The notes: generated by a model not told the origin, from the letters alone. Shown: positions 44,115-53,609, counted from the first letter of the stretch. The stretch is 64,000 nucleotides of DNA from Amycolatopsis methanolica 239 (GCF_000739085.1 NZ_CP009110.1:3162001-3226000), one strand, 5' to 3'. Numbers and translations: made by a program.

Positions 44115-45295
44115 CCCGCGCACTCGAGGGAATCCGCGTCCTCGACCTCGGCGAGATCATGCAGGGCCCGCTCGCGGCGCAGGTGCTCGGCGACTTCGGC
44201 GCCGATGTGGTCAAGGTCGAGCGCGGGATCGGCGGCGACATGATGCGGTCACTGGACCGCGTGGCGGGGGAGACGGGCGAACCGTGCTCCTACTACGTCG
44301 CGGTGAACCGGAACAAGCGCAGCGTCTCGCTCAACCTCAAGACCCGCGAGGGCATGGAGGCGTTGCACCGGTTGCTGGCGGAGGCCGACGTGCTGGTGCA
44401 CAGCTACCGGCCGGCAGCGGTGCGGCGGCTCGGCCTGGCCTACGAAGACCTGGCCGAGCGCTACCCGAAGCTGGTCTACGCTTCGGCCTCCGGCTTCGGG
44501 GAAAGCGGGCCTTACGCGCACAAGGCGGGACAGGACATGCTCGCCCAGTCGCTGAGCGGCATGGCCCGCACCGTGGGCGACCCGAACCTGAAGGCGCACA
44601 TCCTGCCGGTTCCCGTGGTCGACTACGCGTCGGGAATGGCGCTGGCACAGGGAATTCTCGCGGCCCTCCTGGAACGGGAGCGATCCGGCCGGGGGCAGCG
44701 GGTGAGCGTCAACCTGCTCGACACGGCGCTGGCGCTGCAGACACTCGAAAGCGCGTCACTGCTGATGTACCGGCGTGAGACGAACTGGGTCACCGACTGG
44801 TACAGCGGGATCTTCGAAACCACCGACGGCATGGTCACCGTGCTCGGGTTGTTCCGGGACAACGCACTGCACCTGGTGTGCAAGGCGCTCGGGGTGGAGG
44901 ACCTGAGCCGCCGCCCCGAGTTCGCCACGGCGGAGCTGCAGGCCCGCAACAAGGACAAGGCCAACGAGGTCCTGCGGGGTACTGTCCGCGCCCTCACCAC
45001 GGACGAGGCGATCGCTCGATTCGACGCCGTCGATCTGCTCTCCGCGCCGCTGCTGACCCTCGAGGAGGCACTGGCGCACCCCCAGGTGCTCGAGAACGGC
45101 ACGATCACCCAGGTCGAGGTCGGCGGGGGGCGGACGACCCGCATTCTCGGCAACCCGGTCAAGCTCTCCCGGACCCCGGCCACGACCAGGCGGGGCGTCG
45201 CCGGCGTGGGCGAGCACACCGAACCGGTGTTGCGGGAGTCCGGCTTCACCGACGACGACCTCGCGCGACTGCGCGCGAGCGGGGGCATCCGATGA
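44111..45295 (+). CDS. Family III (CaiB/BaiF) CoA-transferase
   Basis: 394 residues. ALEGIRVLDLGEIMQGPLAAQVLGDFGADVVKVE and GQDMLAQSLSGMARTVGDP, with the catalytic Asp in GQD, mark CaiB/BaiF transferases. It moves CoA between an acyl-CoA and a free acid, such as the pathway substrate. It is the second CaiB-fold protein in this operon; the first looks like a racemase, so their roles differ. ATG 44111 overlaps the dehydrogenase stop. Confidence 0.92.
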   Translation: MTRALEGIRVLDLGEIMQGPLAAQVLGDFGADVVKVERGIGGDMMRSLDRVAGETGEPCSYYVAVNRNKRSVSLNLKTREGMEALHRLLAEADVLVHSYRPAAVRRLGLAYEDLAERYPKLVYASASGFGESGPYAHKAGQDMLAQSLSGMARTVGDPNLKAHILPVPVVDYASGMALAQGILAALLERERSGRGQRVSVNLLDTALALQTLESASLLMYRRETNWVTDWYSGIFETTDGMVTVLGLFRDNALHLVCKALGVEDLSRRPEFATAELQARNKDKANEVLRGTVRALTTDEAIARFDAVDLLSAPLLTLEEALAHPQVLENGTITQVEVGGGRTTRILGNPVKLSRTPATTRRGVAGVGEHTEPVLRESGFTDDDLARLRASGGIR

Positions 45296-45329
45296 GGACG
45301 CTCGACCCCACGCTGCGAGGAGGATCCCG

Positions 45330-46445
45330 ATGAACGAGCGCAACGCCGTGGTGCTGACGGAGTTCGGCGCCGACCTGGAGGTCACCCGGTTCCCCGGGGT
45401 GCGTCCCGGACCCGGTGCGGTGGTCGCCGATGTCACCCACGCCGGTGTCTGTGGCACCGACATGCACCTCCAGCAGGGCCGGATGGCGATTCCCCTTCCG
45501 GTCGTGCTCGGCCACGAAGCGGTCGGCCGCATCCGGGAACTCGGTGAAGGCGTGTCGGCCGATGCCACCGGTGCACCTCTGCGGGAGGGCGACCTGGTGT
45601 CGTGGGCGTCGAACATCCCCTGCGGGACCTGCTTCCACTGCGCGACGGAGGGCGAGCCGTCGCTGTGCGAGACCCGCAAGGTCTACGGCATCAACCAGAG
45701 TTGCGCCCAGCCCCCGCATCTGTCCGGCGGCTGGTCCGAGCAGATCTACCTGCAGCCGGGCTCCACCATCGTCAAACTGCCCGAAGGCATCGGGCCGCGG
45801 CAGGTGATCGCGCTCGGTTGTGCCGGCCCGACCGTCGTGCACGCGGTGCTGGACATCGGCAAGCCCCGTGCAGGCGATGTCGTGGTGGTCCAGGGCAGTG
45901 GGCCGGTCGGCATGGCGGCGGCCATGTTCGCCGCCGTCGCCGGTGCGAGCAAGGTGATCATTGTCGGCGGGCCGGCCAACCGGCTCGAAGTCGCACGGGA
46001 GATCGGCGTCGGCGACGTGCACCTCGACATCTTCACCGAGACCGACCAGGAGGCCCGCGTGGCGAAGGTCCTTGCCGAAACCCCGGACGGGCGCGGCGCG
46101 GACCTCGTGATCGAGGCGACCGGGGTGCCTGCCGCGGTCGCCGAGGGTATGGACATGACCCGGCGCGGCGGCAAATACCTGGTGGTCGGCCAGTACACCG
46201 ACCACGGGCCGACGATGATCAACCCGCACCACATCACCCGCAAGCAGTTGCGGGTGCTCGGCAGCTGGGCGTTCTCGCCGCGGAACCACCTGGACTACGT
46301 GCTGGCCCTGCCCAGTCTCGCCGCGCGCTTCGACCTGGACCGGCTGGTCACCGCCTATCCGCTGGAGCGGGCCAACGAGGCGCTGGCGGACATGCGTGCC
46401 GGCAGGACTCTCAAGCCGGTGCTGGTGAGCGGAGACCGGTCGTGA
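45330..46445 (+). CDS. Zinc-dependent alcohol dehydrogenase (MDR family)
   Basis: 371 residues. Catalytic zinc ligands are in CGTDMHLQQG and GHEAVG; the structural zinc cysteines are in CGTCFHCATEGEPSLC. The nucleotide loop is VQGSGPVGMAAAMFAAVAGA. It oxidises an alcohol to a ketone or aldehyde with NAD(P). The ribosome site GAGGAGGA precedes ATG 45330. The stop overlaps the GH88 gene start (GTGA). Confidence 0.93.
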   Translation: MNERNAVVLTEFGADLEVTRFPGVRPGPGAVVADVTHAGVCGTDMHLQQGRMAIPLPVVLGHEAVGRIRELGEGVSADATGAPLREGDLVSWASNIPCGTCFHCATEGEPSLCETRKVYGINQSCAQPPHLSGGWSEQIYLQPGSTIVKLPEGIGPRQVIALGCAGPTVVHAVLDIGKPRAGDVVVVQGSGPVGMAAAMFAAVAGASKVIIVGGPANRLEVAREIGVGDVHLDIFTETDQEARVAKVLAETPDGRGADLVIEATGVPAAVAEGMDMTRRGGKYLVVGQYTDHGPTMINPHHITRKQLRVLGSWAFSPRNHLDYVLALPSLAARFDLDRLVTAYPLERANEALADMRAGRTLKPVLVSGDRS

Positions 46446-47557
46446 GCGGGCGGTGGGACGAAGCGTCGCGGAGGATGCGTCTGCGGATCGACGAGACCGC
46501 GGCCGAGGTGGCGACGGGCTTCCCGAACTACGCCGACACGGACACCGGCCTCTGGACCCGCAGTGCGGACGGGTTCTGGACCGGCGGCTTCTGGGGCGGC
46601 CTCCTCGCGCTGTCGGCCGCCGACTCCGGTGCCCGGCGCTACGCGCGGGCTGCCGACGACGTGGCGGAGCGGCTCACGGTCCGGGCGAGCTCGGACACCG
46701 CGTTCCGTGGGTTCCTGTTCTTCTACGGCGCCGGAGTCGCACATCTGACCGGGAAGAGCGACACCACACGTGCCGCGGCACTCGCCGGTGCACAGGGGCT
46801 CGCGGCGAGCTTCAACCACGACGCGGGACTGATCCCGCTCGGCAGCCAGGCCGAGGAATCCGACGCGGTCGGCGCCGGCGCCGCCAACATCGACGCCGTG
46901 CCCGGCACCGTGGCACTGCTCGCGTGGGCCGCACGGGAGACGGACCGGCCGGAGCTGGCGGACATGGCACGCGCGCACGCGCAGCGCCATGTCGAGTACT
47001 GCGTGCGCGAGGACGGTTCCGTGTGCCAGTCCGCCGCCTTCGACGAGTGGGACGGGACCCTGTTGCGGCGCTACACCCACAAGGGACGCTCTGACGACAG
47101 CACGTGGGCCCGCGCCCAGGCCTGGGCGATGCTCGGTTTCGCCCAGGCCACCCGCTGGGTGGATCCCGAGTTCGCCGGACCGGCGAAGACGGTCGCGGAC
47201 TGGTGGATCGAGCAGCTGCCCCCCGACCGCGTCGCGCCGTGGGACTTCAGCGCCGGACCGGACGAGCCGCGGGACACCTCCGCGACCGCCATCGCCGCGG
47301 CCGCATTGCTCAAGCTGGCCGCGTTGGTTCCGGGCCGGCCGCGGTACCGGGAGCACGCCGCCGCGATGGTGGACACGCTGACCACGTTCGTCACGCCGAC
47401 CGGAGCGGGGGACCACCGGCGGCCGGGCATGCTCACCGGAGGCTGTTTCGACCCGCGGCGCGGGGTGGCCACCGACGCGGAGCTCGTGTGGGGTGACTAT
47501 TTCCTGCTGGAGAGCCTGCTGGCGCTGCGGGGCGTGCTCGATCCGGCGGACCTGTAG
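46442..47557 (+). CDS. GH88-like glycoside hydrolase
   Basis: 371 residues. The (alpha/alpha)6 barrel signatures of unsaturated glucuronyl hydrolases are present: GFWTGGFWGGLLALSAAD, GAANIDAVPGTVALLAWAARETD (Asp site), STWARAQAWAMLGFAQATRW and PWDFSAGPDEPRDTSATAIAAAALLKL. GH88 enzymes add water across the enol ether of unsaturated uronic acid residues. No signal peptide is seen, so it acts inside the cell. Its place in a CoA-ester and dehydrogenase operon is unusual and suggests that the pathway substrate arrives as a glycoside or uronide. GTG 46442 overlaps the dehydrogenase stop. Confidence 0.88.
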   Translation: MSGRWDEASRRMRLRIDETAAEVATGFPNYADTDTGLWTRSADGFWTGGFWGGLLALSAADSGARRYARAADDVAERLTVRASSDTAFRGFLFFYGAGVAHLTGKSDTTRAAALAGAQGLAASFNHDAGLIPLGSQAEESDAVGAGAANIDAVPGTVALLAWAARETDRPELADMARAHAQRHVEYCVREDGSVCQSAAFDEWDGTLLRRYTHKGRSDDSTWARAQAWAMLGFAQATRWVDPEFAGPAKTVADWWIEQLPPDRVAPWDFSAGPDEPRDTSATAIAAAALLKLAALVPGRPRYREHAAAMVDTLTTFVTPTGAGDHRRPGMLTGGCFDPRRGVATDAELVWGDYFLLESLLALRGVLDPADL

Positions 47558-47602
47558 ATCACCCGGGTTACCATGGCCGTACCTCGACGAAGAGAGAACG
47601 TG

Positions 47603-48760
47603 ATGACGCGTGCGCCGGAGACCCCCGCGGAAGCGCTGCTGGAGCAGCTCGCCTCGCGGCATTCGGAGCTGCTCGTCCTGTCGGACAGTTCGCTCGCGAT
47701 GAAGACGGTGGCCCGCCGGATCCGGGAGCTGGGCGAGTTCGACATGTCCCTGGTGGGCCGGCTCGAGTCGGGGCGCCGGCTGGTGCACCGGAGCTGGCAG
47801 GGCACCACGAGCACGGCGTTGCACCGGCTTGTCGTGCCCGAGGGCGTCGGCCTGGGCGGCAAGAGCATCGCCCAGCGGCGGCCGGTGTGGGTCCGCGACT
47901 ACTGCACGTCGGACGCGATCACGCACGACTTCGACGAGCTGGTCGCGCGGGAGGGGCTCGGTGCGATGCTGGCCGTCCCCATGATCTACGACGGGGAAGT
48001 GCTCGGCGCCGTGTACGTCGGCATCCGCGCCGAGGCCTCCTTCGGCGACCAGGTCATCGCGCGGCTGGAGGAGGCGGCGGCCGTCGCGTCGGTGACGTTG
48101 GTCAGCTCGGAGCGGGCGAAGCTGCAGACCGGGGTGGCGCTGGACGCCGAGCGGCGGCGGATGGCAGCCGACCTGCACGATTCGGTCAGCCCGGTCCTCT
48201 TCCGCATCGGCGCCGAGCTCCGCAGCCTGCGGTCGATGGACGACCTCGACCGGATCCGGGACCGGCTCGACGAGGTGCAGCGGCAGGTGGCCTCGGTGAG
48301 CGCGCTGCTGCGCAACTCCCTGGCCCACCTCAACGAACAACCCCCGGAGCGCCGGCTGGCGGTGGTCATCCAGGAGGACTGCGAGGCCTTCGAGGAGCGG
48401 ACCGGTCTGCCGGCCTCCTTCGTGGCGCTCGCGGACATCCCCGAGCTGGGGCCGGGCCGGACGGAGGCGCTGACCAGCGTCGTGCGCGAAGCGCTGGTCA
48501 ACGTCGAGAAGCACGCCCAGGCGTCCACCGTGGTCGTGAGCCTCGTGGTGGCGGGCGGGCGGCTCACCGTCGCGGTCGCCGACGACGGGAACGGCTGGGC
48601 CAGCGGCGACCTGGACAAGGCAGGCCACCTCGGCCTGCCGCTGTCCCTGCGCCGGATGGAACGGGTGGGCGGCGGCATGTCGATCATCGGCAACGAGGAC
48701 GGTGGCACGACCGTGCGGGCCTGGGTGCCCTGCGTGGCCGAGGGCGCCGACGATGTCTGA
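47603..48760 (+). CDS. GAF-domain sensor histidine kinase (NarL type)
   Basis: 385 residues, soluble. A coiled N-terminus (ASRHSELLVLSDSSLAMKTVARRIREL) leads to a GAF domain (about 50-170: GLGGKSIAQRRPVWVRDY, GAMLAVPMIYDGEVLGAVYVG). The HisKA_3 domain follows, with phospho-His 192 in ADLHDSVSPVLFRIG, and a HATPase with VVREALVNVEKHAQA and VADDGNGW. No heme-His pattern of DosS is evident, so I read it as sensing a pathway ligand. ATG 47603 directly follows a GTG. It overlaps the regulator gene by 8 bases. Confidence 0.92.
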   Translation: MTRAPETPAEALLEQLASRHSELLVLSDSSLAMKTVARRIRELGEFDMSLVGRLESGRRLVHRSWQGTTSTALHRLVVPEGVGLGGKSIAQRRPVWVRDYCTSDAITHDFDELVAREGLGAMLAVPMIYDGEVLGAVYVGIRAEASFGDQVIARLEEAAAVASVTLVSSERAKLQTGVALDAERRRMAADLHDSVSPVLFRIGAELRSLRSMDDLDRIRDRLDEVQRQVASVSALLRNSLAHLNEQPPERRLAVVIQEDCEAFEERTGLPASFVALADIPELGPGRTEALTSVVREALVNVEKHAQASTVVVSLVVAGGRLTVAVADDGNGWASGDLDKAGHLGLPLSLRRMERVGGGMSIIGNEDGGTTVRAWVPCVAEGADDV

Positions 48761-49388
48761 CCACGCCGGCGTCCGGGTGCTCGTGGTGGACGACCATCCG
48801 GTGATCCGCGGCGGGGTCGAGCTGCTCGCCGCCGAAGACCCGGCGATCACCGTGGTGGGCGGCGCGAGCACGGGGCACGAGGCGATCAAGGTCGCGCAGG
48901 AGGTGGCCACCGACGTCATCCTGCTGGACCTGCGCCTTCCGGACATACCGGCACCCGAACTCGTCACCCAGCTGCGGCGGGTCGCACCGCGCGTGAAGAT
49001 CCTGCTGTTCACGGCCTTCGCCGATCACGGCGCGATCGACGTGCTGATCGAGGCGGGTGCGGACGGCTGCCTGGTCAAGGACATCACCGGCGGTGACTTC
49101 GCCACCGCGGTGCGCCGGGTGGCCCGCGGTGTCCGGGTCGTCGATCCCCGGCTGACCGGCCGGCACGCGTCCGCGACCCCGGAACTGCTGTTCCGGGTCG
49201 GTCTCACCAGGCGTGAGTACGAGGTGCTGCGGCTCGCCGCGATGGGGCACAGCAATCCGGAGATCGCCGACCGGCTCGCGCTCGCCCGCAACACCGTGAA
49301 GACGTACCTGCAGACCGCGATGCAGAAACTGAATGCGCGGAACAGGGTCGAGGCCATCGCCAAGGCCCACGAACTCCGGCTGCTCTAG
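48753..49388 (+). CDS. NarL/LuxR-family response regulator
   Basis: 211 residues. The receiver domain has VLVVDDHPVIRGGVELL, phospho-acceptor Asp59 in LLDLRLPD, and the Lys of VKDITGGD. The LuxR-type helix-turn-helix is LTRREYEVLRLAAMGHSNPEIADRLALARNTVKTYLQTAMQKLNARNR. It pairs with the kinase upstream. Natural targets are the flanking catabolic operon and possibly the palindrome at 41664 and 50388; this is inferred. Confidence 0.95.
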   Translation: MSDHAGVRVLVVDDHPVIRGGVELLAAEDPAITVVGGASTGHEAIKVAQEVATDVILLDLRLPDIPAPELVTQLRRVAPRVKILLFTAFADHGAIDVLIEAGADGCLVKDITGGDFATAVRRVARGVRVVDPRLTGRHASATPELLFRVGLTRREYEVLRLAAMGHSNPEIADRLALARNTVKTYLQTAMQKLNARNRVEAIAKAHELRLL

Positions 49389-49454
49389 TAAATTCCCTTT
49401 CCCGGCGATTTCCGTGATTCTCGCGCTGCCCTGAAATCGGTGAGGTGTTTCGTC

Positions 49455-50384
49455 ATGAGTGCGTTCCTGGATTACTGGGGAAAACACGCCGCCCGGCCGG
49501 CGTTGATCTGGGTGGACCGATGCGGTCGCCATCGGCTGCTCCCGTATTCGCATTTCGCCGACCGTGCCGCGCGGTTCGCCGGCCTCCTGAACGGCCTCGG
49601 GCTGGCGACGGGGGAGTCGGTCGCGGTGCTGCTGCGGCCGGTGCCCGAATGGTGGGAGGTCGCCGCCGGGGCGATGCGGGCCGGGGTCCCGTTCGCGCCG
49701 ATGCCCGGCGGGGCGCCGGACGGCGACCGGTTGCGAGCCGCCGGAGCGGCCGTCGTGGTGGTCGACGATGCGCACCTCGAACCCGCGCTGGCCCTGCGGC
49801 GGGCGGGTGTGGTGCGGTACGTGGTCTGCGTCGGGGGCCTGCCGCACGCCGAGGCGATGAACTACCGGGCCATGATGTTCCTGGCCGGGACCGAACCCGC
49901 ACCGGCGCCACCGGACAGCCCGGTTCTGCTGGCCGAGGACGAGAGGTACAGCCACGCCGACCTTCGGCGACTGGCGGACGAACTCGGCCTGGCGTGGCTG
50001 GATCGGCACCGCGACGACCTGCACCTGAGTCTCACCCCGCGGCACACCGCCGCCGGCGTCTTGCTCGGCATGATCGAGCCGTGGTCGGCGGGGGCGGCGA
50101 TCCTGGTCGATGAAACCGATGGTGACCCCACCCGGATCCGCGGCCTGCTGGAACGATTCCCGGTGACCACCTTCTCCGCGCCCGGTTCGTCCTATGTGGA
50201 CCTCGATCGAACCGGTCTGCGTGGTCTGCGGAACTCGTCGTTGCGCCGCGTGCTCGCCACCGGTGCGCAACCGGACGCCGACGCCGCCCGTGCCTGGTTC
50301 CGGGAGAAGGGTCTGTGGATACACCCCGGTCCCGCGCCCGTCGAGGCGCCGACTACTTGCGCGACTTTTCCCGGCGCTTTCTGA
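49455..50384 (+). CDS. AMP-ligase-like protein lacking catalytic motifs
   Basis: About 309 residues, similar to the N-terminal domain of acyl-CoA synthetases (SAFLDYWGKHAARPALIW, LLNGLGLATGESVAVLLRPVPEWWEVAAGAMRAGVPFAPM). The P-loop A3 (YTSGTTGxPK) is absent: at its position the text is LHLSLTPRHTAAGVLLGMI. The C-terminal domain with the catalytic Lys is missing altogether. So it is not a ligase. It may be a degraded gene or a binding protein for the acid; being a clean 930-base frame with a good start (ATG 49455, GGTGAGGT), I keep it as a CDS. It lies between the two-component system and the transporter. Confidence 0.7.
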   Translation: MSAFLDYWGKHAARPALIWVDRCGRHRLLPYSHFADRAARFAGLLNGLGLATGESVAVLLRPVPEWWEVAAGAMRAGVPFAPMPGGAPDGDRLRAAGAAVVVVDDAHLEPALALRRAGVVRYVVCVGGLPHAEAMNYRAMMFLAGTEPAPAPPDSPVLLAEDERYSHADLRRLADELGLAWLDRHRDDLHLSLTPRHTAAGVLLGMIEPWSAGAAILVDETDGDPTRIRGLLERFPVTTFSAPGSSYVDLDRTGLRGLRNSSLRRVLATGAQPDADAARAWFREKGLWIHPGPAPVEAPTTCATFPGAF

Positions 50385-50387
50385 CCT

Positions 50388-50404
50388 CTCCAGGTGGAGG
50401 TACC
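50388..50404. promoter_or_regulatory. Second copy of the CTCCAGGTGGAGGTACC motif
   Basis: Seventeen bases identical to 41671-41687, lying 58-74 bases before the MHS transporter start. The left arm is less complete here (CTCTCCA instead of CCTCCA). Confidence 0.65.
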
Positions 50405-50461
50405 ACGGGGTGCCCGCCACGAAGAAGCTTTCGGAAAACTTCCCGACGAAAAGGAACACCG

Positions 50462-51784
50462 ATGTCCCTGATCTCGCGCAGCGGAAAAGCAGGATTCGCC
50501 AGCGCCGTCGGCACGACCGTGGAATGGTACGATTTCTTCATCTACGGCACCGCGGCCGGACTCGTCTTCAACACCCAGTTCTTCCCGCAGTTCGACGCCG
50601 TGATCGGCACGTTGTTGTCGTTCGCGACGTTTTCCGCCGCCTTCGTCGCGCGGCCGATCGGCGGTGTCCTGTTCGGGCACTTCGGCGACCGGATCGGCCG
50701 CAAGTCCATGCTGGTGCTGACCCTGAGCATCATGGGGACCACGACCTTCGCCGTGGGTGTGCTGCCCAGCTACGGGACCATCGGGGTGGCCGCCCCGATC
50801 ATCCTCGTCACGCTGCGGTTCATCCAGGGCCTCTCGCTCGGCGGTGAGTACGGTGGTGCGGTGCTGATGACGGTCGAGCACGCGCCGGCCCACCGCCGCG
50901 GCTACTACGGCAGCTGGGTGCAGATGGGCGTGCCGGCGGGCCTCATGCTCGGCAACGCGGTCTTCCTCGCCTTCGGCGCGATGTCGCCCGAGAGCTTCCT
51001 GTCCTGGGGCTGGCGAGTGCCGTTCCTGATCGGCGGCGTGTTCGTGCTCGTCGGACTCGTCGTGCGGCTGAAGATCGGTGAAAGCCCCAGCTTCGACCGC
51101 CTGAAGGACAAGGAGAACGTGGTCAAGCTGCCGATCGCCCTCGTGCTGCGACACTACCCGAAACAGGTCCTGCTGACCGGCGGTGCCTACCTCTCGATCG
51201 GCGTCACGTTCTACCTGACCACGGTGTTCGGCCTGAGCTACGGCGCCCAGCAGATCGGCTTCAGCCGGAACTCGATGCTGTGGATCGTGCTGGCGGCGAT
51301 GGCGCTCACCTTCGTCACCCTGCCGCTCTTCGGCGCGCTCTCCGACCGTTTCGGCCGCAAGCCGGTCTTCGCCGCGGGAACGGTGGCGATGGGGGTGCTG
51401 GCGTTTCCCTGGTTCTGGCTGCTCGGCTCCGGCTCGTTCCTGCTCGCCGTGCTCGGTTACCTGTTGATCTGCACTGGTTTCTCCGCCGCGTTCGGCCCAC
51501 TCGCCGCGTTCTTCGCCGAGGCCTTCGAGACCAGGATCCGGTACTCGGGCATCTCGTTCGGCTACACCCTCGGCACGCTGGCCAGCAGCGCGCTGGCGCC
51601 GGTCATCGCCACCTGGCTGCTCGACCGCACGGGAGGCATCACGGCGGTCGCCTGGTACATGGTCGGCACCGCGGTGCTCTCGCTGGTGTGCACGTTCGCC
51701 CTGCGTGAGACCAAGGGATCGAACCTGGCCGACCGGCCGGGAGCCGCGTCCCGGAGCGAGTCGCCATTGCTCCCTGCCGAGTGA
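50462..51784 (+). CDS. MHS-family metabolite:H+ symporter
   Basis: 440 residues, 12 helices. GTTVEWYDFFIYGTAAGLVF, FGHFGDRIGRKSML, LRFIQGLSLGGEYGGAVLMTVEHAPAHRRGYYGSWVQMG and ALSDRFGRKPVF are classical metabolite:H+ symporter (ShiA/KgtP/ProP) signatures. It probably imports the acid or its conjugate that the cluster degrades. ATG 50462 has a weak ribosome site; the shared palindromic motif is 58 bases upstream. Confidence 0.93.
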   Translation: MSLISRSGKAGFASAVGTTVEWYDFFIYGTAAGLVFNTQFFPQFDAVIGTLLSFATFSAAFVARPIGGVLFGHFGDRIGRKSMLVLTLSIMGTTTFAVGVLPSYGTIGVAAPIILVTLRFIQGLSLGGEYGGAVLMTVEHAPAHRRGYYGSWVQMGVPAGLMLGNAVFLAFGAMSPESFLSWGWRVPFLIGGVFVLVGLVVRLKIGESPSFDRLKDKENVVKLPIALVLRHYPKQVLLTGGAYLSIGVTFYLTTVFGLSYGAQQIGFSRNSMLWIVLAAMALTFVTLPLFGALSDRFGRKPVFAAGTVAMGVLAFPWFWLLGSGSFLLAVLGYLLICTGFSAAFGPLAAFFAEAFETRIRYSGISFGYTLGTLASSALAPVIATWLLDRTGGITAVAWYMVGTAVLSLVCTFALRETKGSNLADRPGAASRSESPLLPAE

Positions 51785-51849
51785 GGGCGCGGCCGCGCCG
51801 TCCAGCCCGCGGACCGCGACGTGACGCGAGCTGGACGGCGCGGACACCT

Positions 51850-52178
51850 TGCGCGAGTGCACGAAGTCGCGGACGAACCGGACGGCGGCGGGTTCCATCC
51901 GCAGCTTGTCCGGGTTCACCGTCCCGCCGGGCAGGAGCGGCGCGTCGTAGTCGCCGGGGTAGACCTCGCGGACCACGCGGTCGACGGGGAAGGTGCCGGC
52001 ATCCTCGAGGTCGTGGTCGCGTGCCTGGATCTCCCCAGTTGCCGAGGGAAACCACGTCGGTTCGCGCGCCGGTGTCCTCCAGCGCCCGCCGCGGCTGCTC
52101 CAGTTCGGCCCGCTCCACCGCGTCGGCCGCGAGGATGGCCACCCGGCGCCCGTCCAGAGTTCCGGCCAGTTCAGGCAC
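51850..52178 (-). pseudogene. PfpI/DJ-1-type amidotransferase-like protein, broken
   Basis: GTG 52178 begins VPELAGTLDGRRVAILAADAVERAELEQPRRALEDTGARTDVVS. Near 52035 the frame changes; the next part, VREVYPGDYDAPLLPGGTVNPDKLRMEPAAVRFVRDFVHSRK, lies one frame over and ends at about 51850. The catalytic Cys region (normally AAICHG) is lost at the edge, where the sequence meets the end of the MHS gene. Its start overlaps the stop of the upstream dehydrogenase remnant, so both were one operon. Confidence 0.75.
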
Positions 52179-53290
52179 CCGCCATCGCCGGGTGCAGGAC
52201 GACCTTTGTCCAGCCGTCGTCGCGGTTGTCGGAAGCTCGTGACCCACGATGAACGACGGCTCGGCCTTGCGCCCGGCGATCAGGTCGCGCAATTGCCGGT
52301 TGTACTTCTTGACCGGCGCTTGGCCGCTGCCGATGTGCTGGCCTTGAACCAGCACAGGCCGTAGTCGAAGGCGAGCTGGCCCTGCTTGGCCAATTCGTCG
52401 CCGGCGCCGGGATCCTGCGGCACGAAGACACCGACGTTGCCGATCCTCCCGGTGAAGCGGACCGAGCCGACCAGCCGGTTCATGGTCAGGTTCGCCTGCT
52501 CCTGACCGTCCGGCTCGTGCGCCTGGTAACCGACGCATTCGCAGCCGTTGTCCGCTCCCAGACCCGTGGTCTCCTCGAGGACGGCCTGCACCGGGTCGAC
52601 CTTCGAGTCGTCGATGGCGATCGCGCCGATGGATTCGGCCAACCGGAGCCGGTCGGGGTGCCGGTCGACGATCATCACCTTGCTCGCCCCGCGCAGGGTC
52701 GCCGACAGGGCAGCCATCAACCCGACCGGGCCGGCGCCGTAGATGACGGTCTCGTCGCCGGGCTGCACGCCGGCCATTTCGGTCGCGTGATAGCCGGTCG
52801 GGAAGATGTCGGCGAGCATCACGTGGTCGCTCTGGCGCTCCTCCGCATCCTCGCCGAGCCGCAGGCAGTTGAAGTCACCCCACGGCACGCGCAGCAGCTC
52901 GGCGTGTCCTCCGGCCCACGGCCCCATGTCCGCGAAGCCGTACGCGGCGCCGGCCAACTTCGGCTCAGGCTGGGCGGTCAGGCAGTAGTTCGTGAGCTGA
53001 CGCTCGCAGTTCTTGCAGTGTCCACAGGAGATGTTGAACGGCAGGACGACATAGTCCCCCACCTGCACCTTGTCGACCCCGTCGCCGACTTCGACCACCT
53101 GCCCCAGGTTCTCGTGCCCGAACCAGCGGCCGGGCTCGAAGTCGGTCCGGCCCTCGTACATGTGGAGATCGGAGCCACAAATGTTCGTCGACGTGATACG
53201 AACCAGGACGTCGGTGGGCCGTTCGATCCTCGCGTCCGGCACGTCCTTGACGCTCACCTGCCGCGGCCCTTCGTACACCACTGCCTTCAT
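52171..53290 (-). pseudogene. Zinc-dependent formaldehyde/alcohol dehydrogenase, C-terminus broken
   Basis: Intact over about 310 residues: MKAVVYEGPRQVSVKDVPDARIERPTDVLVRITSTNICGSDLHMYEG, GHENLGQVVEVGDGV, structural cysteines CGHCKNCERQLTNYC and the GAGPVGLMAALSATLRGAS loop of glutathione-independent formaldehyde dehydrogenases (FdhA type). Near 52340 the frame shifts (CWFKA vs GQHIGSGQAPVKKYNRQL). Near 52230 about 15 codons are lost before RDDGWTKVVLHPAMAGA. ATG 53290 has GAGGGAG before it. A 6-base inverted repeat, CGGTAT/ATACCG (53368-53393), lies upstream. Confidence 0.8.
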
Positions 53291-53609
53291 CTGCCTGCTC
53301 CCTCGTGCCGGATTCCAGCCGCCCGCGGCCGGGCGGCAGTTTCCATACACGGAGCGGACGCCCGGGGCGGTATCGGCAGACATGCCCATACCGGCCTGAG
53401 GTCCCTCCACATGCTCCGGGGTGCCGTTCGAACGCAGCGCGCTCACCTTCACCGGGCCGGTTGGGTGTCGTCGTAGCGGGTACCGCAAGGCCAAATCCAG
53501 TCGCGACGGCCTCAGCGGGTCAACAGCATCCGATCGCCGGCGCTCGGTACGCCCCTGCTCGCGCGCCGCTGAAGGGAGCTGTCATGCCGGACGATCCGAT
53601 CGTTGCCAA

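Noticed and set aside
47603-49388. Two-component pair considered as DosS/DosR
   Set aside because: Single GAF domain without evident heme ligand, and placed inside a catabolic operon; a pathway sensor is more likely.
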